Shown here piece by piece: positions 1 through 5,027 of a stretch of DNA of 7,068 nt (its first letter is position 1; the number at the start of each line of letters is the position of its first letter). The stretch is from assembly GCA_012521455.1 (NCBI GenBank), contig JAAYMJ010000040.1, positions 1 to 7,068 of the forward strand. The letters run 5' to 3'. Under the pieces are notes generated by a model. That model ran no database searches. It saw only the letters and a program-made list of their open reading frames with translations, and was not told where the DNA came from. This stretch comes from Clostridiaceae bacterium (GTDB taxonomy: Bacteria; Bacillota; Clostridia; UMGS1883; JAAYMJ01). Made by a program: the position numbers and the translations under genes.

Positions 1-1478
1 AGTTTTTAATTGAAAACTCCATCACTTCCATGATGCTGGATTCATCCATTTACGTTTTTTCCCAAAAGGTTTACCTGCACTCCTTTTACCACGCAGAGCT
101 TTACACCGCAAAAAAACTGCTTTCGCTCAATGAAAATAAAAGCAAGTTATCCTCAAAAAAAATAAACCAAATGATAGATGAAGCGGAAGAAAACGAAGGG
201 ATAAATTTATCCCAAAAGCAAAGAAGCGCGGTTTTTGAGGCCATAAAAAGCGGTTGCCTTGTTATAACGGGAGGCCCCGGCACAGGCAAAACCACAATTA
301 TAAAAATAATAATTTCAATTTTTGAAAAACTGGGCAAAAAAGTGGCGCTGACCGCCCCGACGGGAAGGGCGGCAAAACGCATTACCGAAATGTGCCAAAA
401 GGAGGCTAAAACCATCCACCGCCTTCTTGAAATGGAATTTGGGGGCGACAACCAAAAATTTTCTAAAAACGAAAGCTCCCCGCTGGACGCTGACGTGGTG
501 ATTGTGGATGAGGCCAGCATGGTGGACATCCTCCTTATGGACGCGCTTCTTCACGCCCTAAAAAGGGACTCAAGCTTAATTTTGGTGGGGGACTCGGACC
601 AGCTGCCGTCGGTGGGCGCGGGAAATGTGCTGTCCGACATAATAAACTCTGATTTAATCAACACCGTAAGGCTTGATGAAATATACAGGCAGGCCCAGGA
701 AAGCTTAATCATAATTAACGCCCACAGGGTAAACCGTGGCCAGATACCCCAATTAGACATAAAAGACAAGGACTTCTTTTTCATAAGGCGGCAGGACAGC
801 GACTCAATTATTAAGACCATTACCGATTTGTGCAAATGGCGCCTTCCCCAAACCTATGGATATGACCCCCTTTACGATATCCAGGTCTTGTGCCCGTCCC
901 GTAAATCCCCCTGCGGGGTTTATACTTTGAATAAAATTTTGCAGGACTCCCTAAACCCCGCGGATGAGGGGAAAATTGAAAAGAAATTCAGGGACGCAAA
1001 TTTCAGGGTCGGGGACAAGGTCATGCAAATCCGGAATAACTACAACCTTCCCTGGGTTAAAAATAACGGGGAGGAAGGTATGGGGGTATATAACGGGGAT
1101 ATTGGCTTTATTAAAAGCATAGATAAATATACTGGCGGGATTACGGTAGTATTTGACGACGAAAGAAGCTGTGTTTACGACGGGGCAATTTTGGACGAGC
1201 TTGAAATTTCTTATGCCATAACCGTTCACAAAAGCCAAGGGAGTGAGTTTCCCGTGGTAATAATGCCCCTTTACCCTTGCGCGCCAATGCTTATGAACAG
1301 AAACCTTTTTTACACCGCCATCACCCGTGCTAAAAATATGGTGATTTTAGTAGGGCGGGAAGACTGCGTTGTAAAAATGGTGGAAAACAAAAACCAAATT
1401 TTGAGGTATTCCTCTTTAAAAGAAAGCCTGGAAAACGCAAAAGATGAAATAAGTCTTTTTAAAAGGGTGTATTTATGA
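1..1478 (+). CDS. recD2: RecD2-type superfamily 1 DNA helicase, 5' end cut off by the window
   Basis: ATP-dependent 5'-3' DNA helicase of the RecD2 (RecD-like/TraA) family, a cytoplasmic repair enzyme found in bacteria without RecBC. The frame is open to base 3, so the Met codons at 30 and 33 are internal. About 490 residues are visible of a family length near 740; the N-terminal OB/helix-hairpin-helix part lies outside. Counting from the Met at 30: Walker A GGPGTGKTT (81-89), motif Ia TAPTGRAAKR (108-117), Walker B VDEASMVD (159-166), motif III GDSDQLPSVGAG (187-198), EIYRQ with the motif IV region (217-221), an SH3-like 2B segment with YNGDIG (354-359), YAITVHKSQGSEF (395-407) and motif VI FYTAITRAK (427-435). 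All ATPase motifs are intact. It overlaps comFC by four bases (ATGA), so the two are probably translationally coupled. Family assignment is secure; the symbol is inferred from architecture. Confidence 0.95.
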   Translation, partial: FLIENSITSMMLDSSIYVFSQKVYLHSFYHAELYTAKKLLSLNENKSKLSSKKINQMIDEAEENEGINLSQKQRSAVFEAIKSGCLVITGGPGTGKTTIIKIIISIFEKLGKKVALTAPTGRAAKRITEMCQKEAKTIHRLLEMEFGGDNQKFSKNESSPLDADVVIVDEASMVDILLMDALLHALKRDSSLILVGDSDQLPSVGAGNVLSDIINSDLINTVRLDEIYRQAQESLIIINAHRVNRGQIPQLDIKDKDFFFIRRQDSDSIIKTITDLCKWRLPQTYGYDPLYDIQVLCPSRKSPCGVYTLNKILQDSLNPADEGKIEKKFRDANFRVGDKVMQIRNNYNLPWVKNNGEEGMGVYNGDIGFIKSIDKYTGGITVVFDDERSCVYDGAILDELEISYAITVHKSQGSEFPVVIMPLYPCAPMLMNRNLFYTAITRAKNMVILVGREDCVVKMVENKNQILRYSSLKESLENAKDEISLFKRVYL

Positions 1479-2221
1479 AAAAATTTTTTGAAAATCTTAT
1501 ATCCTTGCTCTTCCCTCCCCGCTGCTGCTTTTGCGGGGGTATCATGGGTGAAGGCAGCAAAGTTTTTATCTGCAAAAGCTGCGACAGTAAAATCACATAC
1601 ACCTATGAAAAGCACTGCCAGATTTGCTGCGCCCCCTTAAAGGGCGGATTTTCCCTAAACACCTGCGCCTTTTGCAACCGCAGAAGGCCCCATTATAAAA
1701 AGGCCTTTGTCCCTTTAATCTATGAGGATTTGGTGCGCAAAAGCATTATAAGATACAAATTCAGGGGAAAAATTTCCTATTCCAAAACCTTTGCCTTTTT
1801 GATTGCGGACAAAATTATCGGGGAAAATTTTTCGGAAGGCTTTGACATTGTGACTTCCATCCCCCAAAACCCCGCGCAAAGCTTTTTTAGGGGTTTTAAC
1901 CCCGCAAGGCTTTTAGCAAAAGAGGTGGCTTTGTTTTTTAATGCCCCTTACATGGACACATTAAATAGAAGTTTCAGGTCAAAAAAGCAATCCAGGCTAA
2001 AATATAAAGAAAGGCTTGAAAACGCAAAAAAATCCTATTCATTTAAAAAGTCCGCCAACATAAAAGGCAAAATCGTGCTATTGGTGGATGATATCCTGAC
2101 TACAGGCGCGACTTTGGACACCTGCGCGAAAATATTGCTAGATAATGGCGCAAAAGAAGTCTATGTGGCAGCCCTGGCAAGAACAGGTTACTCTCCCATT
2201 ATAAACACTCTTAAATTATAA
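1475..2221 (+). CDS. comFC: ComFC-family double zinc ribbon / phosphoribosyltransferase-fold protein
   Basis: Homologue of ComFC (also called ComF/GntX), a cytoplasmic protein needed for DNA uptake in transformable bacteria; its exact biochemical role is unsettled. 248 residues, close to family length. The N-terminus has four CxxC pairs (C17/C20, C33/C36, C48/C51, C64/C67), a double zinc ribbon. The rest is a type I phosphoribosyltransferase fold: a conserved Arg/Phe/Asn-rich segment around 129-149, the QSRLKYKERLENAK region (172-185) and the PRPP-binding loop VLLVDDILTTGAT (201-213) with its DD pair. The ATG start overlaps the recD2 stop and has an AGGGTG SD five bases upstream inside recD2. 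The recD2 partner suggests a DNA-processing operon, but no other competence gene is visible, so competence in this organism is not shown. The 3' end carries one arm of the inverted repeat that reaches the spore protein gene. Confidence 0.95.
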   Translation: MKKFFENLISLLFPPRCCFCGGIMGEGSKVFICKSCDSKITYTYEKHCQICCAPLKGGFSLNTCAFCNRRRPHYKKAFVPLIYEDLVRKSIIRYKFRGKISYSKTFAFLIADKIIGENFSEGFDIVTSIPQNPAQSFFRGFNPARLLAKEVALFFNAPYMDTLNRSFRSKKQSRLKYKERLENAKKSYSFKKSANIKGKIVLLVDDILTTGATLDTCAKILLDNGAKEVYVAALARTGYSPIINTLKL

Positions 2222-2295
2222 ATATTTTTTGACATAAGGAGCAAAATAAGCACACAGAAAAAAATTATATCATAAAATGCAAAATTAAGAGTGTT
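2204..2295. repeat. 11-bp inverted repeat spanning the comFC end to the SASP ribosome-binding site
   Basis: AACACTCTTAA (2204-2214, last codons of comFC) is exactly complementary to TTAAGAGTGTT (2285-2295). A one-base mismatch followed by two more pairs extends the stem inward. The 70-base interior is A/T-rich. The 3' arm ends immediately before the GAGGGG SD of the spore protein gene. In a read-through transcript from comFC the two arms could pair; in a transcript starting inside the loop they could not. Neither arm has a U-tract in a terminator position. Function is unknown and chance pairing is possible in A/T-rich DNA. Confidence 0.5.
2250..2277 (+). promoter_or_regulatory. Weak candidate sigma-G-like promoter for the SASP gene
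   Basis: GCACA (2250-2254) and CATAAAA (2271-2277) are separated by 16 bases. Compared with the forespore sigma-G consensus (-35 gHATR, -10 CATWMTA) they match 4 of 5 and 6 of 7 positions. SASP genes in known spore formers are read by sigma G, so a promoter of this type is expected here. The match alone is weak in A/T-rich DNA. Confidence 0.25.
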
Positions 2296-2301
2296 GAGGG
2301 G
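2296..2301 (+). promoter_or_regulatory. Shine-Dalgarno site that decides the SASP start
   Basis: GAGGGG lies eight bases before the ATT at 2310, the usual distance for initiation. The GTG at 2343 has no comparable site: only a weak AGGAAA about twelve bases away. The upstream in-frame stop TGA (2295-2297) overlaps this SD, so no ATG, GTG or TTG codon exists in frame before the conserved N-terminal block. Confidence 0.65.
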
Positions 2302-2309
2302 ATTTAGGA

Positions 2310-2540
2310 ATTTCAAAAAATTATAGGAAATCAAAACTTTTAGTGCCGGAATGCTACGACGCGCTCACACAGTTTAAATTGGAAGTGGCAAAAGAAATCG
2401 GGCATTTTCAGTTCTGCAAGGAAAACAACGACCACTATAAAGGTGACTTAACCAGCCGCCAAAACGGGCTTGAAGGCGGGCCAATAGGCGGCGAAATGGT
2501 AAAAAGAATGATTGCCCAGTTTAAAAATAATTTAGCGTAA
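2310..2540 (+). CDS. Alpha/beta-type small acid-soluble spore protein with a probable ATT start
   Basis: DNA-binding protein made in the forespore that coats spore DNA, protects it from damage, and is degraded at germination. From the ATT the product is 76 residues. Family blocks visible: KLLVPE near 9-14, ALTQFKLEVAKEIG (18-31), whose E-V-A-K-E core (25-29) fits the germination-protease cleavage site, then GDLTSRQNG (45-53) and GGEMVKRMI (60-68), which match the conserved DNA-binding signatures. The GTG at 2343 encodes the V of LLVPE, so starting there would cut off conserved sequence; the GAGGGG SD and the upstream stop both favour ATT at 2310. Oddities: about five extra residues between EIG and YKGDL, about four extra between NG and GGEMVKR, and two cysteines (15 and 36). 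Family call is secure; the start is inference. A start-codon mutation or sequence error is the alternative. Confidence 0.85.
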   Translation: MSKNYRKSKLLVPECYDALTQFKLEVAKEIGHFQFCKENNDHYKGDLTSRQNGLEGGPIGGEMVKRMIAQFKNNLA

Positions 2541-2557
2541 CTGCACTAAATTACCCC

Positions 2558-2586
2558 GCATATAAGCGCGCGTTTAACACAAAATA
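2558..2586 (+). promoter_or_regulatory. Candidate sigma-G-like (forespore) promoter before the CBS gene
   Basis: GCATA (2558-2562) matches the sigma-G -35 consensus gHATR at all five positions. CAAAATA (2580-2586) matches the -10 consensus CATWMTA at six of seven. The spacing is 17 bases. Transcription would begin near 2593, leaving a short leader with a 5-bp hairpin (GAAGC 2592-2596, GCTTC 2603-2607) at its 5' end before the SD at 2614-2620. Placement right after a spore protein gene fits. It is a pattern match by eye only. Confidence 0.35.
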
Positions 2587-2625
2587 ATACCGAAGCCTGA
2601 AAGCTTCATATGTGGGGTGAAAACA

Positions 2626-3084
2626 TTGAAAATCAAAGATGTAATGACCAATCCCGCGGTATGTGTCAATAAAAACGACACTATCATAAACGCGGCAAAA
2701 ATAATGCAGGAACACAATATTGGTGCAATACCCGTTGTTGATGACAATAACAACTTAGTAGGTATTGTAACCGACCGCGATATTATTATCAGGAATATCG
2801 CAAGGGAACTTGATCCAAAAGACCATAAAGTTAGTGAAATCATGACAACAAATGTCAAAACTGTTACTCCTGACACCTATGTTGACGAGGCATTGGAGAT
2901 CATGAGCGAGGATCAAGTCAGAAGGCTTCCTGTAGTGGATGAGTCAAAAAATGTAATAGGCATGGTTTCATTAGGGGACGTTGCCACAACCAGCGATTTC
3001 TATTTTGAAACCGGTGAGGCACTCTCTGAAATTTCAATACCATGCCATAAAAAACACCCAAAAAATAATGAAAAAAGTCATTAA
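2626..3084 (+). CDS. Two-CBS-domain protein, probable adenine-nucleotide sensor
   Basis: Stand-alone CBS-pair (Bateman module) protein, predicted cytoplasmic. 152 residues from the TTG at 2626. CBS1 spans about 7-58, with the repeat hallmark GIVTDRDI at 46-53; CBS2 spans about 72-123, opening EIMTTNVKTVTPDTYVDEAL and closing VIGMVSLGDVA. CBS pairs usually bind AMP, ATP or similar nucleotides and act as regulatory switches; no catalytic domain is attached, and the ligand and partner here are unknown. The last 20 or so residues are basic and His-rich (H141, H144, H152) and fall outside the CBS fold. TTG is preferred because GGGGTGA (2614-2620) sits five bases upstream; the in-frame GTG at 2617 lies inside that SD and has none of its own. 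A candidate forespore promoter precedes it and a strong terminator follows. Possible link to sporulation is inference from position only. Confidence 0.85.
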   Translation: MKIKDVMTNPAVCVNKNDTIINAAKIMQEHNIGAIPVVDDNNNLVGIVTDRDIIIRNIARELDPKDHKVSEIMTTNVKTVTPDTYVDEALEIMSEDQVRRLPVVDESKNVIGMVSLGDVATTSDFYFETGEALSEISIPCHKKHPKNNEKSH

Positions 3085-3092
3085 TATGACTT
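3075..3092 (+). other. Small hairpin across the CBS gene stop codon
   Basis: AAGTCAT (3075-3081) and ATGACTT (3086-3092) form a perfect 7-bp stem around a TAAT loop that contains part of the stop codon. It stands about ten bases before the terminator stem and has no U-tract. It may protect the mRNA 3' end or be chance. Confidence 0.35.
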
Positions 3093-3102
3093 GTAAAATG
3101 AG

Positions 3103-3135
3103 GGAAGCGTCAGGAAACTGACGCTTCCTGTTTTT
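3103..3135 (+). terminator. Rho-independent terminator of the CBS gene
   Basis: GGAAGCGTCAG (3103-3113) pairs perfectly with CTGACGCTTCC (3118-3128) around a GAAA tetraloop and is followed by TG and five T's (3131-3135). It is a canonical intrinsic terminator for the plus strand. Read from the other strand the trailing T-run is poor, so it should act mainly in one direction. Its stem core AGCGTCAG recurs in the opposing terminator. Confidence 0.92.
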
Positions 3136-3165
3136 ATTAAAATGAAACCTTACTATTATTTTTGC

Positions 3166-3222
3166 AGTTTGAAAACTAATTTAATTTTCGTTTGTTTAGT
3201 TTAAAAACTTATTTAATTTTTG
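3166..3222. repeat. Two-copy imperfect direct repeat, period 32
   Basis: A 25-base A/T-rich unit at 3166-3190 recurs at 3198-3222 with 22 of 25 positions identical; differences are at unit positions 6, 13 and 24. Seven bases separate the copies. Each begins AGTTT, then an A-run and ACT, then ATTTAATTTT. It lies in the 180-base space between two convergent genes (3085-3264), which holds nothing else except the two terminators. Confidence 0.7.
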
Positions 3223-3254
3223 ATACAAAAAACCTTAATCCTAAATAAAGCAAC

Positions 3255-3283
3255 AAAAAAAGCGTCAGGCTGCTGACGCTTTT
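3255..3283 (-). terminator. Rho-independent terminator of the rnf-ldh-CPBP transcript
   Basis: AAAAGCGTCAG (3258-3268) and CTGACGCTTTT (3273-3283) form a perfect 11-bp stem around GCTG. On the minus strand the core stem is followed by six U's (3260-3255) and then GUUG, the better orientation. The plus-strand side has only a short T-run, so bidirectional action is possible but weaker. The stem overlaps the last codons and the stop of the CPBP gene. Confidence 0.9.
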
Positions 3284-4056
3284 CCGACTTCTTTACGGGG
3301 TCTTATTAGCACTAAGCTTATTGCCAATAACAGTATTGATACCAAAAGCATGATTATGTTTACCGGAACTAATTCCATGATTATGCCGCTTGAGAAATTA
3401 TAAAAAATATGTATAAGCACGGTAACATAAATTGATTTTGACTTTTCTAATATTACCCCAAGCACAATCCCGATTACTGTTGCGTATGATATCTGGTATA
3501 AGTTCCCATGCATTATGCCAAACAAAACGCCCTGTGTGATTATTGCCAGGGCTTTTGGCATTTTAGCATTCACCAGTTCTGAATAAACAAGCCCCCTAAA
3601 CAGCACCTCTTCCGCAATGGGGCCTGCCACCACAACGGCCAAAATTACCAAAAGGGCGTTTTCTTTTTCAATAAAGTTAAAATATTCTTCCGCCTGTTCC
3701 CCCCATTTTCTAACAATGGGTATTTTGGTTACAATAAAACTCACAATCCCCGAAAGGGATAAAACTGAAAAGATTATGCTAATTACATCCAAAAACCTAA
3801 CCGGGTTATTGTATTCGTATTTGTTTAAATCAATTTCCCTTGCCTTGATAATGAGGTAATAAATCAAAAGGCTAACAAGGGCAGTAAAGATTGTGACCAG
3901 CGAGTACTGCACCTCACCCACGCCAAAGCCTGAAATTTCATCCGCCTTAAAAACCAAGACGGCGGCTATATTATATATTACCCCAAACATCATCATGGCA
4001 AAATAAATTGCCATGTACAAAGGGATTAAAAACAGGCACTTAATCACATTTTTCAT
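3265..4056 (-). CDS. CPBP-family intramembrane glutamic protease (CAAX prenyl protease-like)
   Basis: Polytopic membrane protein of 263 residues in the CPBP/Abi (Rce1-like) family, whose members cleave peptides within the membrane or, in some cases, serve as bacteriocin self-immunity proteins. Catalytic motifs in order: EEVLFR (E149, E150, R154), FGIMH (F179, H183) and HIFYN (H216, N220), all intact. Hydrophobic segments lie roughly at 8-35, 50-70, 89-109, 134-148, 169-180, 189-203, 208-228 and 231-251. The C-terminus ends in a short basic tail. The ATG at 4056 is chosen because GAGGT (4065-4061) lies just upstream; the GA of that SD is part of the ldh stop codon, so the two are likely coupled. 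A TTG at 4074 would add six residues and overlap ldh. No bacteriocin gene is nearby, so the substrate is unknown. The gene ends inside its own terminator stem. Confidence 0.9.
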   Translation of the reverse strand: MKNVIKCLFLIPLYMAIYFAMMMFGVIYNIAAVLVFKADEISGFGVGEVQYSLVTIFTALVSLLIYYLIIKAREIDLNKYEYNNPVRFLDVISIIFSVLSLSGIVSFIVTKIPIVRKWGEQAEEYFNFIEKENALLVILAVVVAGPIAEEVLFRGLVYSELVNAKMPKALAIITQGVLFGIMHGNLYQISYATVIGIVLGVILEKSKSIYVTVLIHIFYNFSSGIIMELVPVNIIMLLVSILLLAISLVLIRPRKEVGKASAA

Positions 4057-4063
4057 AAAAACC

Positions 4064-5005
4064 TCAAAATCCAATACTATTTAACGCATTCCTTAACACC
4101 TGCGCCGAATTCTTAAGACCCTCAATTTCTTCGTTTGATAATGGCACTTCCAATACGCTTTTTATACCTTTTCTATACACAACCGTCGGCAAACTCATAG
4201 AAACATCCCTAATCCCATATTGCCCGTCTAAAACGGAGGATACTGTCAATATGGAGTTTTCATCATTTACTATCGCTTCGCAAATCCGCTTAATTCCTAA
4301 CGCGATTGCATAAAATGTTGCGCCTTTTTTGCTTATAATATTTTGCCCAGCCACCTTAACTTCCTGATGTACTGTGGACAAACTCTTTGCCGAGCACCTG
4401 CCGTAGACTTTGCAAAAATCATCAATGCTCATGCCGGCAATATATGTGGCGGAAAGCGCCGCAACCTCGCTGTCGCCGTGTTCGCCTAATACATAAGTAT
4501 GAATATTTCTTGAATCTATGCCTGTATGTTCAGCCAAAAGGTACCTAAACCTTGATGTATCCAAAACGGTGCCTGTGCCAAAAACTTTGTTTTTGCTAAA
4601 CCCAGTAAGCTTATAAGTCACATAGGTCAACACATCAACAGGGTTTGAAACAACCAAAACAATCGGCTCTTTGGAAACATTTTTTAAAATATTTGAAATT
4701 ATATCATCAAAAATTTCCTTGTTCTTTTTTAACAAATCAAGCCTTGAATCCCCTTCTTTTCTGGGAATTCCCGCGGTAATGATTATAATATCCGCGTCTT
4801 TACAGGTTTCATAGCCCGCAGCATGGATTTTCACAGGCTTTGCGAAAACCAAGCCGTGGTTCATATCCAAAGCTTCGCCTTCGGCTTTTTTCATATTTAC
4901 GTCAATTAGGGCAATTTCTTTAAACAGCCCCGAAAGCATAAGGGTATAAGCGGTAGTTGAGCCTACGGCACCCGCACCGATGATTACGCATTTACCTTTT
5001 GTCAT
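4064..5005 (-). CDS. ldh: L-lactate dehydrogenase (NAD-dependent, FBP-activated type) with Arg at the specificity position
   Basis: Cytoplasmic enzyme interconverting pyruvate + NADH and L-lactate + NAD+. 313 residues, full family length. Rossmann loop GAGAVGS (10-16), NAD-selecting Asp35 in LIDVN, EGEALDMNHG (42-51), SNPVDVLTYVTYKLTG (120-135), GTGTVLDTSRFRYLL (143-157) with D149 and R152 (classical D168/R171), GEHGDSEVAA (174-183) with catalytic H176 (H195), and T230 (T246). R154 and H169 correspond to R173 and H188, the fructose-1,6-bisphosphate site of bacterial lactate dehydrogenases, suggesting allosteric activation. The oddity is the mobile loop GIPRKEGDSRLDLL: R82 falls where lactate dehydrogenases carry Gln102 and malate dehydrogenases carry Arg. 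Overall sequence still favours lactate dehydrogenase; substrate needs testing. ATG with AGGGG six bases upstream, 22 bases after rnfB, so probably in the rnf transcript. Confidence 0.9.
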   Translation of the reverse strand: MTKGKCVIIGAGAVGSTTAYTLMLSGLFKEIALIDVNMKKAEGEALDMNHGLVFAKPVKIHAAGYETCKDADIIIITAGIPRKEGDSRLDLLKKNKEIFDDIISNILKNVSKEPIVLVVSNPVDVLTYVTYKLTGFSKNKVFGTGTVLDTSRFRYLLAEHTGIDSRNIHTYVLGEHGDSEVAALSATYIAGMSIDDFCKVYGRCSAKSLSTVHQEVKVAGQNIISKKGATFYAIALGIKRICEAIVNDENSILTVSSVLDGQYGIRDVSMSLPTVVYRKGIKSVLEVPLSNEEIEGLKNSAQVLRNALNSIGF

Positions 5006-5027
5006 GAAAATCCCCTTTCAAGTTGTT

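Noticed and set aside
101..1615. Minus-strand open frames opposite recD2 and comFC
   Set aside because: No domain or SD support, and all lie against intact helicase or ComFC motifs.
2343..2540. SASP gene starting at the GTG codon (65 residues)
   Set aside because: It would remove the conserved KLLV block, has only a weak distant SD, and the GTG aligns with an internal conserved Val. The ATT at 2310 with GAGGGG eight bases upstream fits better.
2528..2553. Terminator of the SASP gene
   Set aside because: TAATTTAG/CTAAATTA makes an 8-bp stem, but it is almost all A/T, has a 10-base loop, and is followed by ACCCC instead of a T-run.
2592..2607. Riboswitch or attenuator before the CBS gene
   Set aside because: Only a single 5-bp hairpin is present; no conserved aptamer elements and no terminator or anti-terminator pair in the 85-base gap.
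3166..3222. CRISPR-like repeat pair
   Set aside because: Only two imperfect copies separated by seven bases, with no spacer-length gaps and no cas genes.
4064..5005. Annotation as malate dehydrogenase
   Set aside because: The Arg in the substrate loop is malate-type, but the rest of the protein, including the FBP-site residues and the GTGTVLDTSRFRYLL and GEHGDSEVAA segments, is typical of bacterial L-lactate dehydrogenase.
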